Made by a program: the position numbers and the translations under genes
DNA from: Branchiostoma lanceolatum
Taxonomy: Eukaryota; Chordata; Leptocardii; Amphioxiformes; Branchiostomatidae
NCBI RefSeq assembly: GCF_035083965.1
Contig: NC_089725.1
Coordinates: 25,615,925 to 25,679,924 of the forward strand
Length of the DNA: 64,000 nucleotides
Direction: 5' to 3'
The notes under the pieces: generated by a model
Told to the model about the DNA's origin: nothing
What the model saw: only the letters and a program-made list of their open reading frames with translations
Databases searched by the model: none
In this document: one piece after another, positions 1 through 13,053 of the stretch
Position numbering within the stretch: position 1 is the first letter of the stretch
Layout of the letters: each line of letters begins with the position of its first letter

Positions 1-386
1 GGCGATGTGCCGGTGCAGCTTCCTCCTGAAGGAGAAGGCACCAAGTGCAGATGGTTCCGTTTCAATTCGAGACCGTAGAAGGGCCATAGACATCACAGTG
101 CCTCTTACCCTTACCCTTACCCCTCAAAAAAAATGCACATTTACCACACAGTGACACACATAATGACCCATGCACGGGGACGGTTTCGAACTAGGAGACT
201 GGTACTGATGCTGAATCTCAATCTAATCCAGCATCACCAGCTTCTGCCCAAACCCTCAGGAGGGAGCTCGCCATCAGACTGTGTCACCATGTCAGTCTTT
301 ACCTATACAGACTGGTGATATTAGGACGTGGTATCGCATAAATGAGTGGATAATGAAAATCAATGGACCGAAAATTCGTCTCCCAC
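1..386. other. TRIM9 intron sequence
   Basis: This stretch lies downstream of the TRIM9 exon donor on the minus strand and should be its first intron. It holds a short run of TTACCC copies near 108-124. I see no further TRIM9 exon and no open frame resembling a known protein. Confidence 0.5.
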
Positions 387-1205
387 CTTATGCATCTTGC
401 ACATCGCCCCCAGTGCCTTGACATCGTGGTTCTGGTGCTTGCCATCCTCCAAGCACTGGTAACAGACTGGGATCTTGCACATGATGCAAAACATGGAGAT
501 GTTTTCGTCGGTATGGCGGATGCAAGTGGACACACCCTGGGACGTCTGGTTGCGGGCCTTCATGGCGGCCTTCCCCAGGGCAGGGGACACAAGGGTGTGC
601 TTGGCCAGGGGACCTCGCAGAGGGTGACAGTTCTCTCGGCACTTGTCACAGTAGTAGACGGAGCACTGCTCGCACATGACGGTGGCATCGTTCGGGGCTT
701 GGCCGACGCAGAGCTGGCACTTGATGACGATATTCTTGGTTTCTTCGTACTTCTCGACGATCGTCTGCAGCGCTTTGTTCCGCGGGAAGCCCTGGACGCC
801 GAGGTCGTCCAGGTAGGTGGTGCGGCGGCACTGCGGGCAGCGTATGCACGAGGTGGTGGTGGAGATGGAGGAGCTGGCGCTGACTGTGGAGAAGGCGGGC
901 GAGCTGGGACAGGTCGCCGCGTAGCCGCTCAGGCTCGCCCCGTACCCGGAATCCGCTTCACTATACAGGCTCAGCTTGTCGAACTTGTCCAGATCGGTGT
1001 AGTCGTAGGCGGACGAGTAGTCCGAGCCCGGGGAGGAGATGGTGGAGTGGCGGTAGCTGAGCGCGTCCTCCTCCGTGGGCTTGAGCCCGTAGGTCTGAGT
1101 CACCTGGCTCGCCGCACACGACAAGCAGATGCTGTGTTGGCACGGCAGGATGATGGGGACGTTGAAGAAGCATCGACACACAGGGCACTTCAGTTCCTCC
1201 TCCAT
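387..1205 (-). CDS. TRIM9: TRIM9/TRIM67-type E3 ubiquitin ligase, first coding exon (partial gene)
   Basis: The exon encodes the N-terminus of a class-I TRIM ubiquitin ligase. It reads MEEELKCPVC, then a RING whose two halves (CPVC, CQHSICLSC and later CIRCPQC) are separated by a long insert carrying the LYSEADSGYG motif that I recall from TRIM9. Two zinc B-boxes follow (KCQLC to CHPLRGPLAKH, then CIRHTDENISMFC to CLEDGKHQNHD). The exon ends at ALGAMCKMHK with a phase-0 donor (AAG|GTGGGA, donor at 386-385). I chose the Met at 1205 because it matches the family start; an in-frame Met at 1241 would add 12 residues. The coiled coil, COS, FN3 and SPRY exons expected in TRIM9 should lie left of position 1. 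TRIM9 acts in neuronal cytoplasm and synapses in vertebrates; that role is family knowledge. TRIM67 is the alternative name, since an invertebrate chordate gene may be pro-orthologous to both. Confidence 0.9.
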
Positions 1206-2969
1206 CCCGAACGACCCCCGATCTCCCGCCACGGAAAACATGCATGCACCCTGCGAAACGCGCCCGACAGAAACCTACCCGGCTGATCGGCCCGCACACC
1301 TCTGTGTTGTGTTGATGTATTCAATTTGAATTAATTGACCACACAGAGCGCATGCCCAATGTGATTATTCATCGACCAATGAGGAAGAAGGGCGCTTGGA
1401 AGTTAGTTCTTTGTATTCGTCACTTATTGAACGAAATCAGCAAAATGGGAAAGAAAAATGAGCATTTTTGTAGAATTGTAATGTTAGTTCTAGTCTGGTC
1501 ACAATCAACACAACAAAGAAAATTCAGTGATGCCGGGGAAGGGACTGAGAAAAATTACTATTTCGTCACCCACGTGTATCTTCGTAAAATTTAGTCCTTT
1601 ACTTTAGATTCCTGAACTTCTTTTAATATCATAGTACTATAATGATCAAATTATCTTTATATTCCTTGATGGCTTATCGTTTCCCGCTGGACGGTTCTCT
1701 CACTGTGTTTGTTATTCTTCTTTGAAAAATCAATAAAAAGTAAAAGCAATATTCTAGAAATAGTCCTGTACTTTACCATACTGTCAATTTGTTAAGGGTA
1801 TCGAGGTATTAAGTGATGTGTTTTGTTACGCATACGCATGTTTGCCACCTTGAATGTTCGAGCAGTATTACGCGAAGTCCGTTATGATGTCAATGTTGAA
1901 TCTTACTGATCTTACTAACACTTTGAAACATTGAGAACCAATTTTCTCTTGATTTTCAATGAGGATCAGACCCTGACTGAGGGTGGAACCCACGTCTACA
2001 GCGAGATAAGAGATCAATAGACAATCTATAACATTATATAGATAGATATGGGTCATTATTGGTTGCTATGCTTTGCTATGCTTTATTCTATCAACGCGTA
2101 GATCTCTCTGATTAAGCAGTCTGTCCAAGGACACATACTAGTAGATTCCTTTCAGTCATGTATGTTGCGTTCTTAGGAATCTTAATCAATGTTTATTCTT
2201 GTTCTTCGCCTAACTTGCTTGGCTTTGCCGATCACTCGAAACGCTTCCGTTAACATACGAACGCAACATTAGGAGAAAGCGTCCTCTAGTGAGTAATTGG
2301 TAAATTGCAAGTAAGCCATGCATGTCATATTTGTGACGAATTCTTCTAAAAGTCGTGGATCCAGCCCCGCATTAAAAAATTTCCACCCATCCAATTCCTT
2401 TTAACGTTACGTAGGACAATGACTATTTTTAGATGTATACAAAAATAACGACGATAAAATTCAATTCGTATTTCGTAACTTTTTCAGTTATTGTACCCTA
2501 AATTTGAGCAACACAACAAATATTGGTGGGGTGTAGCAACACCCAAAGAACTGAAAAGCTGATGTCCTTCTTCCTAGACTCCAGCATAAGATTACGCACT
2601 TGTGCCTTTTTTTCACAACGTACGATGCACCATTTGTCCTCACCCCTTACCCGCGGACTGAATGGAATGTCCCCGACAGGTACGTCAGCGACTGATACCA
2701 ACCTGAGATAATTGTCGGCGTTCGCACCTCTGACCTTTTATTCAAGATCGGTGTACTTAGATAACCTGCACCACGGATCGGTTACAGTTTGGGCGTGAAA
2801 GTCAAACCGACAAAACGGAATGGTCTATAACGTTAAGTGATCACAAGTGCGGTGCGTGTCCTGTGTTTGGCACGTGCAGCTTAGGAGAAGTTACAACTTG
2901 TGTGGACCGGCCAGGGCCAAGCCAGAGTCGTACAGTAGCGGTAGATAGACCGAGGTGACCGAGGGAAGG
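1206..2969. promoter_or_regulatory. Divergent intergenic region between TRIM9 (-) and APMAP (+)
   Basis: The two flanking genes point away from each other, so this interval of about 1.76 kb should carry both promoters. It is AT-rich in the middle and I see no convincing TATA or initiator. Open frames here are short and do not resemble known proteins. The promoter role is inferred from geometry only. Confidence 0.4.
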
Positions 2970-3073
2970 ATGGAGAACCCGCGACAGAGAAAGAAGGGAA
3001 GGAAGGCTGGTGGTTCTAAGGAGAGGGGGCGTTCTACGAAGCCAGTGGACAACAACCACCAAGCTCAGACAAG
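2970..3073 (+). CDS. APMAP: APMAP first coding exon (inferred start)
   Basis: The ATG is in a purine context (GGAAGGATGG). It opens 34 basic, Lys/Arg/Gly-rich codons and ends ACAAG|GTGTGT in phase 2, which is exactly the phase needed by the membrane-anchor exon at 5564. No stop interrupts it. The cytosolic tails of APMAP proteins are poorly conserved, so homology cannot confirm it. The 2.5-kb intron after it contains several repeats annotated separately. Confidence 0.65.
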
Positions 3074-6000
3074 GTGTGTACTAACCACAACAAGCTAGCA
3101 CCATGTTTGTTCTCTGACACTAAACAAATTTGTCCACAAGGTTGGTTAGTCCCAAGAGCATAGTCGATTGCCTGTTTACAGGTGATTTCAAGTGACCTCC
3201 CGCGCTTATAGTAAATCGGGTAGCTTACCAAAGGCATGAGCTCTTTGTACTTGTTAAGACGGTAATAGAGGAGGTGTTGTGTAGCTTTCGTATGCAGGTA
3301 GTCAGCATAGACGTCGCCTGTTGCACACAGAGACGATTTTGGATTCGCTGCCCTAGAGCTTGTTGTCGTTCCATTTCCATTGTTACTGTGTGATGATTAT
3401 CTATTGTCCCTTGTACTAGTCAGCTGTTGCTGTTGCCCCGTCCTCTTTGTTGTTGAAACCATGTGACTGTTTTTGATTAAGGAGTCTAGAGCAAAGGGAA
3501 GTGTGTCATTTTTAGATGACCTCAGATAAGAATAGAAGCATACGGGGAAAACCATGTATGATACAGCGAATTGATCCACTGATGTTTGTACTCCTTATCA
3601 CATATCTAGAACTGCCGTAGGAAGTGCACGGTACAGGCACAAAGGTTCTATTGTTGACAAGAGCATGCTACGGACCAAGACCTACCCTGCATGTCGACAC
3701 CATCGGTTCCACCTTGTCAAACTTGTCTTACCGATTCGATGCTGGCGTTGCAATGTTGTTGACCCCGCTTTCGTCGGTCTATGGCCGCCAGTCCTAGTTT
3801 ACAAAGAATTGTTAACCCTTATCTGTTGTATATGTCGCTCATTTCGCTCTCTACAAAATGTTACATTTCAAGAAATTTGCTCTCAGCAGTGTCTCACGAT
3901 GCTAGATGTCCTTCCGGGGTTGCAAACTTTTTTTTAATGAAAGATACTTGCCAAGGACTTAACCACCAGAAAGTGACAAATATCATATGTCATATAACAG
4001 GGGGAAACTAGACTGGCCGTCATTTGCTTTAAGAGCAAATTCAGGATGTTTCGCCCATACTCCTCATGCAAGAAGTGGGCTGTCCCAAAAGAACTCCTGG
4101 GCAAATCCAACTTTCTGCATAATTTATGCAAATGAGGTCCTCATGAGCATAAGTTATGTCCAGGTGCTTTCACCTTTCCTACATGTACCTACATGTTGTC
4201 ACGGTAAGGGAAATACAAGTTTATGCAGGAATTATGCAAATGAGGTCGTCATTAGCATAATTCATGGCCAGGTGTGATCACCTTTGCTAACGGTACGTAT
4301 ACATGTCAAATATAACATCCGTACCATGTAACATAAAGTACATATAACTTTCTGTAATACCATTAGTATAGGTACCCTGACATCTGCTTGGTTTTACGTC
4401 CCAGAAAGGGGTGAGTGTAGGAGGGCTTATGTTACAGTATGACCTAGTTCTTGCTGGCCCTGACAGAAAATAACCAAAAATTGCATCAAAAAATTGCAAA
4501 ATAAATCATTTTGAAGTAGTGTATGCCAAAAAAAATAATGGGGTCCTTTGGGTAAATATCCAATGCACAACTAAACCAAATTTCAGGTCCTCAGGTTTCA
4601 ACACCACGGCACTGGAGGCCATAATGTGCGACTTTTGTCTGAAAATGACCAAAAAACCTCCATAAAATCATTTTAAAAACTTATATCAAAAAAACTTAAA
4701 AAGGGTCTAGGGGTATACACATACTCTACCTGCATACCAAATTTCAGCTTATTTGGTCGACGGACGACCGAGAAGAAGCGATTTGAAGATTTGACAGGAG
4801 AAGAAGAAGGAGAAGGAGAAGGAGAAGGAGAAGAAGAAGAAACCTGACAAAAACAATATGTTTCGTTGGCGAAACATAATGATAGTTGTTAGTATCAGTA
4901 TCCAGATACTTGATGTCATGCACAGATGTTAATGTAATGGACGAAGTTTGTAATTATGTTGCCGTGTGCTTTAAAAAGAGAGAAGAAGCCACTAGAGCCT
5001 AGATATACAGTAGGATATTAAGTATAGTGCTTAGTATTGTATTAGACGTTCATGTTAACGTTATTCTTATTATTCTATTCTCTCAATTACCCCATGTATG
5101 GCCCCTTGTGGCTTCCTGTGCATGTATCCCCCTGGGGAACGAACATGCAATAAAGATTATAAAGTATTACACACCAGACGAGACGGCAAAAAAACGTCGC
5201 TTGTTGTCTAGCCAACATCGCCTTAATTCGGCTTGACAAGCTTCAGGAATTTCAATGCCAAATGTAACGTACCTGTCATCAACGGAGGGCTGGAGGGTAA
5301 ATCCTATAAGGAAATCCGACTTGGACCGTCAAATGTAGACCTAGGTTATAAAAACAGAGAAATTTCACCAGCTAGCTCTAGTCTAGATTCGTTTATTTCT
5401 CTAGCCTGGAATCCAAACCTATTATAGCTCCGAGTCTCTCTCTATTTGCGGAGAGAGACTCGGGAGCTGTAATAGGTTTGGATTCTAGGCTATTATTTCT
5501 CTACTACTGTATATTGTAGCATCTACCTGTCCAGAAACATTTTATTTCTGCTGCCTCCCACAGATCGCCGTGCACGCTGTGCCTGGTTGTGTTCGGTGCG
5601 ATTCTCGGTGTTCTTACCGCAGTACTACTGATTCTCCCCTGCCCCGCGGACCCACAGGAGTACAGGTATGTACAACCTGTCATCTACATATCTGACTAAT
5701 CTTTCACGCTTGTGGGTTAGAAAAGACACATGGCCTGCGGCTAATACTGAAGGAGCAAATCATGTGCATAGAAACAAATGGTGGCTCACGCCGAAGGGTA
5801 GCATGGAAGCCAAACAGTAGCCAGGACCAGCTTGTCGTCTTTGATATGTCCCCAACCCAAGCACACTTTGCCTTGACCCTCCTGGGGTTAGCCCGGGTGA
5901 GCTAGCTGGCTACCGTCTGCCTTCCATGCTACCTGAAGGGCACTTTAACCGGATGGCCAATACAAAAGAAGAAAAATTTCTACAGCCGACCTCAACTTTG

Positions 6001-9000
6001 AATACACCTTAGATTTAAAATGCCAACGTCGGTGTAATCTTTTCTCTCGAATCCTGTGTCAAAGGTCATTGGATAGAGGCATGGATTTTGATGACCCAAC
6101 ATTTTTGTTTTTGTTTATTTGTTTGATTAGTTGTTTGTAACTTTGTAAATGTCTGCTCTTTCCTGTGCCTCATTGTAAAGCAGTGCATTGTGGCTTAGTT
6201 GAGCCACCCTGGAGTACAGAAATAGATGAATAGTGAATAAATCAAATGATATTGAATACTTTTCTACAGCTTTTCCGACCCTCGCAAGCTAGAAGGACCA
6301 CTCGCACCGAACACCATTCTGAGTAGAACTGAGCATTTCGTCGAAGGCAAGGTCATCGGGCCAGAGTCACTCGTGACGTACAAAGGTACTATACAGCATC
6401 CGTCTGTAGGAAAAGTTCAGTCAAACCAAACTATTAGATACAGAAAATGTTCCAGTCGTTGTAACCATTTTAATTCTCGTGAGAAAAGACATGCTCTGCT
6501 ACATTCTTTTGTCTCAAGCCCTTTTCTGTACCTTCTACATATACTATCAAAGATTAAAAAAGAATAGGTCCTATTCATGTAATTATAGATGTTTGATATT
6601 TGTGAGTATTTTCTTCCACTTACCTTAGTTCTTTTTATCGCAATTCGATTTTATTTTGTCGCTGTAGTTTGTCTATTATGGGAATACGATTTTCTCTTGA
6701 TTATCTCCTATGTATTGCCTACATTCCGTGAATCTTGTGGAACAAATCATCATACATGGTACATATTTCATGTGCTGCTTATTATGTAGAAGGACATTGA
6801 CTCTTTCTTCCTAAACCGCAGGTGACCTGTACACCGGTACGGCGGATGGAAAAGTGCTGAGGATACGAGGCGAGGAGGTGACACTTGTCGGCCGAACAGG
6901 GGCGCCACCTTGCGGTAACTAACACGTCCTTTTGGTGCAGCCATCAGCTGAATAAATAAACCCATTCCAGTAATAACAGCAATATGTAATCCCCAGGGCT
7001 GTACCAAAGTAAATATTTCAAAGAAAATGCATACGAGGCCGTAAGGGATTTCAGTCTGATACACATCGCTGTGTAGCTTTTATTTAACAGATTTTGTCAA
7101 TGGTGTGTTCTTAAACGCCTTTCTGTTAGAGTTGAAACTTACGAAAACACATACCAAAGCTGTAAGGCATTTGGAGGGGGTGTCTCACGTGAAGAACCAT
7201 TCTTTGCCTTTGTAGGAAAACGGGTAAAAGATTCAAGAACGGTGGATTATTTTTCTGTTTGCGTGAGCCAATTATTCTTACAGGAAAACATCTTCAGTTG
7301 TACTATTAAATGGTTCCCCATATTTTTTTTGGTTCCCCATATTTTCCCCAGGCACCTATGAAACTGAGCCTACCTGTGGTCGCCCACTGGGCATGCGCGT
7401 GGACAGTCTCGGTAACCTGTACATAGCAGACGCGTACATGGGACTGTTGAAAATGAACATCAGCACAGGTGAGCTAGCTTGTCATTAGGCTTGGTACACC
7501 GTTTATCCTTACATCAGATGTTACTTTTGATGTGATAGAATTCGAATACGGGAGGCCCGGGGCATCTTTCTCATAGTAGCTAAAAGCAGAATTTGCAAAG
7601 CTTCAAGTAATGACTTCGACGAAGGCACCTAACTAGTCTTAGTTACTTTAACGGGATGGAAGGCTTTCATTCAGAATCACATTATCTTGGAAAGAACGGG
7701 AGGGTTTTTTCATGGACAGAATGGACTCGGTCGCTATTGACCTACGTTTACAACATCTCTTCAAAACACCCACCCAAGCACTGACCTAGAACTCCGCATA
7801 AGTTATTGGTTCAGTTCACACGCAATATTTGTGTTCTATGGTAATGTCAACTCACCACAATCTAAGCACGCAAAACGCTATACAAACTCCATCAGGCAAA
7901 CCGGAAGTTGCTGTCCATGGTGCTGATGTTCCATCCCAGTGGGGTATCTGAGAAGCGGTCAGGCAAAATACAGTCAAGCTGGTTTCAATAGTAAGGCTAG
8001 CACGTCAGAGTTACAAACGTATGTGTAACAGCCGAATAAAAGTTTTGAATTCGCCACCCCAACGTTACCATATACATCTCTTGTGTGTAATAACCGTGGG
8101 TATCTGATTTTCCTTGCCGTTTGTTATAGGAGAGCATGAAACACTCATCCCGATGGACTTAGAAGTAGCCGGTCATAAGATGATGTTTCCGAACGACCTG
8201 GCAATCGACCGGGATGGAGTCATCTACCTGAGCGACTCTAGTCTGACGTGGCAGCGGCGTGACGTCTTCAGTCTTGTCATGGAGATGAAGCCTGATGGAA
8301 GGTCTGTGTTTATTAATGACGGGGTTGAGGTTTCCGCTTGGTTCATCACTACCGTAGCCGATAAGTTCAAGTTTTTACACCCCTGCGTTAGCAGCGCGAC
8401 ACCCGTGCGGCCAGATTTTTACAAAGCTTTCTTGTTCATGCAGTGTTATATACGATCATCTGCTGTGATGTGGGACTGGGTTGTATTAACAAAGATAGCA
8501 ACTCACTTTGGAACACGTTATTCTTTCCTCTATCTTCTTTCTGTTGTCCTCCAGAGTTCTGCGTTATGACACGAAGACCAAGCAGGTTCGGCAGATCATG
8601 GACGGCATCACTTTCGCTAACGGAGTGGAGCTGTCTCCAGACCAGTCCTACCTGGTGGTGGCCGAGACGTCAACGGCTCGCCTCCTGAAGTAAGGAACAT
8701 TTGATCGCCATTATTGTAACTTAGCGCTACTATATATCTCATGCACGAGTCACACGACCCAATAGTATGGTCGCCCCCTGTGTGTTATTAAAAACTGGTT
8801 CTCATTAGCAATGAAAGAATCATTTAAGTATGATCCCTACCTAGTAACGTGTGTTTCATTGTTCTTTGTACAAGAGCTGATCTTTCTTCTCATTTATTTT
8901 CTACAATAAAGTCAAATCAAACATTTGGCTCTGTTCGAGGTTTTAACTCTCCCGGCTGGAGAAATATGATGATTGCAGTTGTGGTATTATCACCATTCTC

Positions 9001-10012
9001 TGTAGCTTATGTTTCGTACAAAGTGATGACTTACTTTTACATTCTTTGATCATTCCTCACACAAAATCTCATCACATTGAATTGTAAGCCTTGCTTCATC
9101 GCACTGTAGAGTCGGTGTTGATGAACAGAAGGAAGACGTCTTAACATTGCTCGTTTCACATACTAGTAATGCAGCAGTACAATCTTATTGTCGTTTCATT
9201 TTGCCGCGGGTTTCAAACTGTTCTTCCCAACTTCATTATTCTAAAGACATCACCTCCGCGGAGAGCATGCCGGTAGAACCGATGTTCTGACGGACAACCT
9301 CCCCGGACTGCCCGACAACATCCGCCGCAGCAGCCGGGGCGGGTACTGGGTCGGGCTAGCCGCCACCAGGGGGACCAACGGGCTCAACATGCTGGACGCT
9401 GTACAGGCCAGGGCTTGGCTGAAAAGACTAATGTTTAAGGTAGGTTCATTCTGTGACAAGAAAAGTACTTTTCTGACAGGTAGATAAAAAGACCACTTAA
9501 TGGCGGACCGCGTCATCTGGAGAGACATTGTAGCCTTAGTCCGGGCAAGCCGCCAGAGATGATGATGATGAGATAAAAAGACAACGTACACGTTTTGCTT
9601 GGCAAAACTGCCTTGCGATTACAAGGTTCTGAAGTTCTCTAACGCTCTTTTAGAAATCCCTGCGTGTTCCAAACGTGAGAAAGGCAATTTGAAATGTGAA
9701 AGTAATGGTTTTCGAATTTCAAACAAAATGGGTTTCTGTTTTATGGCATCTGTAGACAGAAAACTGCCAAATGTATGATTCCTTTTGTTTCAGGTGTTGC
9801 CCATGAACTTGGTCCTCCTTGCTGCGCCGCGTTATGGACTGATAGTTGAGATAGACGAAGCCGGGGCCATCGTCGCCAGCTATCACGACCCCGGCGCGAA
9901 AAGCATCGCCGGTGGCAGCGAGATTCATGAGCACGACGGACACCTTTATATAGGGTCTTACTTTGCAAGGTTTATTGGTAAATTATCCATTGAAGAACTT
10001 GATCGGCTATAG
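2970..10012 (+). CDS. APMAP: Adipocyte plasma membrane-associated protein-like (strictosidine synthase-like beta-propeller)
   Basis: Nine coding exons join in frame: 2970-3073, 5564-5665, 6270-6385, 6822-6914, 7352-7468, 8130-8301, 8555-8689, 9247-9439, 9794-10012 (1251 nt, 416 residues plus TAG). The protein has a short basic cytosolic tail (residues 1-35, RQRKKGRKAGG), one membrane anchor (about 39-60) and a lumenal strictosidine-synthase-like/SMP30-type six-bladed propeller. Family motifs include GPESL, TGTADGKV, CGRPLGMR, IADAYMG, NDLAIDRDG, FANGVELSPD, LPGLPDNIR, GGYWVG and EIHEHDGHLYIGSY. Length matches vertebrate APMAP (about 416). Vertebrate APMAP has arylesterase activity and is a type II membrane protein; substrate is unknown here. 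Exon 1 rests only on Kozak context, basic composition and exact phase match (2/2). The exon 8 acceptor (AAAG|A at 9247) was chosen because it restores the family spacing before NLPGLPDN. Confidence 0.93.
4124..4282 (+). repeat. Two-copy 108-bp repeat with Oct-like ATGCAAAT cores
   Basis: The motif TTATGCAAATGAGGTC, then TCAT.AGCATAA, then CCAGGTG begins at 4124 and again at 4232 (offset 108). Similar ATGCAAAT/ATTTGCAT palindromic modules occur at 19600-20160, so this belongs to a dispersed family. It lies in APMAP intron 1. Confidence 0.7.
4796..4842 (+). repeat. GAA/GGA purine microsatellite
   Basis: An uninterrupted purine run of GAAGAA and GGAGAA units occupies this stretch. It is followed at once by a small perfect hairpin (8-bp arms ATGTTTCG / CGAAACAT with a TTGG loop, 4858-4877). 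The pair resembles a transposon 3' tail, but I cannot name the family. Confidence 0.75.
5402..5492. repeat. Foldback (hairpin) element in APMAP intron 1
   Basis: Two arms of about 40 bp are near-perfect reverse complements. The left begins TAGCCTGGAATCCAAACC and the right ends GGTTTGGATTCTAGGCTA, around a short ATTT-like loop. It lies 72 bp upstream of the acceptor of APMAP exon 2, so a transcript hairpin would sit close to the branch-point region. Confidence 0.85.
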
Positions 10013-12508
10013 TTACTGGTATTTTATCAGATTGTAGCTTGCAGTAAAGCAGTCCGAAGAAGAGCTAAATAGACCACAGAAGACAAGACGTAGCCCGACC
10101 GAACTGGTGAGAAGAGACCAGACCTAAAAGCTATCTTAGACTTTCGTACAGAAAAGTTAAGATAAGTAAATGATATGTGGTATTACTTTCGATAGTAAGG
10201 GTATGGGTTAACCACCGATGGAAAAGTATAATTTAGCTACCCTATGTAGTTGAGCCACTGAACAAAGGGTGCTTTATAAAGTTACAACGTGACGTTACAG
10301 TATGTTGATGTTATTGTGGAAGGAAGAACCTTTCAGTGAAATCACTTACGCGCGATTACTGTAATTCATGATGTGGAGAGTGAAAACACGTTATGAGGAT
10401 ATGTTGTATTTGGTGCTATTTTGCGTGTCTTAATTGTGAATAGACTTTATGAATTTGTAATATCATAATTACAACTTCGAGCACTTCATCAATATCACAG
10501 TGATGCGCCCTCGATCTTTCAAGATATCATTCAAATTAGGACATAGTTTTTATCATTGATGAGGAAATACTGTAATAGCTTTCTGTTAAAGGATAGAGCT
10601 GTTACGTTTGTGACATGTGTGATGTGGGTGAACGTCATTTATGTGAACTGCACACATTTAGGATATTGTTTGCATAGTGATAAAGAATTGGGTCGTGGAA
10701 GTCTGGCTAAAACCGCTGCTGCATAAATGGAACTGCGGTGATTGGTTAACCATATGGGCGGACAAATATGATGACATGTTTACACAAACGCGACCTATTT
10801 ACGACTCATTTTATTTATAAACACGATCATATGATACATAGACAAGAGGAGTCCTTGCGTTTTTTTTGACAGCTAGAGCAGATTAGAATATCAACAAAGT
10901 TTACATTCTAATGTCTTGAATACTAAGCGTCTATTTCCATAGTTTAAATCAACAATACAATTTCAATTACACAACTCCCCTTCTAGAGCGATGTACTCTG
11001 CTTGTGTCTGCATTCTCCCTCACACGGACAGTTTAATTCAAACGCTGAAGCTTCAGTTGTCGGCTTTGCCGTTGCTTCTCCCTTCCTCGCCGTCATGTAT
11101 TCCATCAATGGAAATCTAATCACACACTGAACAAATTCTCGTCATCATCATTGTTGCTGTAATTATGAAGAATGACATACCCACTTATCTGAAATGAGAT
11201 GTTTATTTTTGACAGCAGTGATGGCACCAAACATTGATGCTTATGAGACACAGAACTATGAGCACAGTTAAGGAAACTCGCCGGTGTCTAATTGACAGGC
11301 AGGCGTTGCTTCTCTATAACGATTGGTATCAGCAAATGGGTTCGGTAAGATTGAAAATATGTTGCTTTGTCACTGCATTTTGTTACTATTCACGAACAGC
11401 GTCAGTGAAACATGATACTGTCCTGTCTGTCATTTTAACGTGGCGATGCGGCTATAATAATAGATATTCATACATATTGTTGTGACAGGTACTTCACCAC
11501 AAACATAGGGAAACGATATGTAGGTATTTGAATGTATGGACAATCTCTACACAAAGTAGAAGTAACCTAGATGTTACTGAGGACTTCAACAATATGAATG
11601 TCTAAGTATGTCTATGTTACACACAACAACGCGTCACATATCTCGACGGGTCTTCCTTTTATATCTTCTGACTCACACGACAAGCTCTTTCCTATATCTG
11701 CAACTTCTGGAATAGTTTGTCTTTATTTGGCACACATTTCAGACAAAACTATTGCACTCTCATCTACTCATGTGCTTCTCATAGTCCGCTTGCACGGTAT
11801 TGGCAGAACACACACTGTAGCAGTCAAGGTCAACGGCAAGTAAGACAAGTATGGCGGCCGCAATATGAAAATTTCGTGTGTTCGGTATTGCCATATTGAT
11901 GTCAAGACTGATCTCAATTATCTCAACTAACGTTACATCAGTTCACACCTACGTCGGATACATATCATGAAAATAATTGCTATCGTCATATCCAGAAAAA
12001 AATACATCATTGTCACAATGCTACGTCACCCCGCATCAAATGCAAGGGTTGGAGGATACTCGTTTCTTGTTTCTTTTTTTACGTTGACAATTTTCATGGA
12101 TTATTTACTTTATTTATGTTGTTTTGTACATGCTTAAGAATAAGCTAGTGGTTTACACAAAGTCGTCATCTGCCTTCTACTTTGTGGACTGCCACTCAAA
12201 AGGAACTAGGCATTTACATGTGCATGACGTAGATATAGCATATTGCAAACTATCAGGGTCTGGAAACTTGTATCTTTATCTCATCTTACGAAAATGAAAT
12301 GCTAAAGGTTTGTTTCCTTTGCTTGCCTTAGCGTAGCCTATAGCATTTCTAGTCGGAAGCTCATGAAAAACCCAAGTGCCCAAGTAAAAATCAAGACCCA
12401 ATGCAACAGGGTGGTGTTCGAATAATATATCAATTAATCTTCGTGTATAGCATATACAAAAAGGTAATTTCTTTAGTCAATCAGGTGAGGTGTCTTTATC
12501 TAGATTTG
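10013..12508. other. Intergenic region between convergent APMAP and TRIM-A
   Basis: The 3' ends of APMAP (+) and TRIM-A (-) face each other here. A minus-strand AATAAA at 12109-12114 lies about 395 nt past the TRIM-A stop and is a candidate polyadenylation signal. I found no plus-strand AATAAA that clearly serves APMAP. No open frame here resembles a known protein. Confidence 0.5.
12109..12114 (-). terminator. Candidate polyadenylation signal for TRIM-A
   Basis: The minus strand reads AATAAA here, 395 nt beyond the TRIM-A stop codon. No other canonical hexamer was noticed closer to the stop. Confidence 0.45.
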
Positions 12509-13053
12509 TTAATTTAGAAGGAAGTCTGGCCATGGACATCCGGAGACCACGGTGACGACACCGTCCCAGAGGGAGAACGCCGGGCAAATCGGAGACACGA
12601 AGTGTGCTTTCAGCGTGTGCAGTCTCAGTCCGATATCTGCGTTGTAGAAGGCGAGCTCGCCTCTACTGTAGTCTAAGAGTATTCCTATCTTGTCCAGGTC
12701 GTGCTGCATGGCCAGCCGGATGGGCGAGTTGACGTCGTGGCGGAGCGTGTACTCGCGAGCGTTGCGGCGCAGCACCCAGCCGTCCTCGGTGTTGCCGATG
12801 ATGCTGTCCCGCTGCGCGTCTCGGGAGCACACGCCGATGCGGTAGGTGCGGCTCTCGCTCACGTCAATCTCCCAGTAATGGCGACCGGACGAGATGGCCT
12901 TGTCGCCCAGCACGGCCACGCTGTACCCGACAAATCGCTCCACACTATCCTCTACGTCGATGTCGTAGTCCGGGTCCCACTCCACGGTAAGGTTGCCGTT
13001 CGTCAGCTTCAGGTCTCTGTGCGCCGTTTTGGGATCCAATCGGAATAGAAGAC
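12509..13053 (-). CDS. TRIM-A PRY/SPRY (B30.2) exon
   Basis: The last exon begins in phase 1 (G)LLFRLDPKTAHRDL and ends ..CPWPDFLLN followed by a stop. B30.2 landmarks are LDP near the start, GRHYWEIDV, YRIGVC, WVLRR, IGILLDY, GELAFYN and ICPAFSLWDG. This domain usually binds target proteins. In TRIM-B the same domain is cut by an intron after the PRY part; here it is one exon. Confidence 0.93.

Noticed and set aside
104..124. TTACCC repeats resembling telomeric sequence
   Set aside because: There are only about three copies and the order is not CCCTAA/TTAGGG. It is simple sequence.
363..1286. Long plus-strand open frame opposite the TRIM9 exon
   Set aside because: It is the antisense of a GC-rich coding exon. 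The minus frame has RING and B-box motifs and proper splice sites, the plus frame has none.
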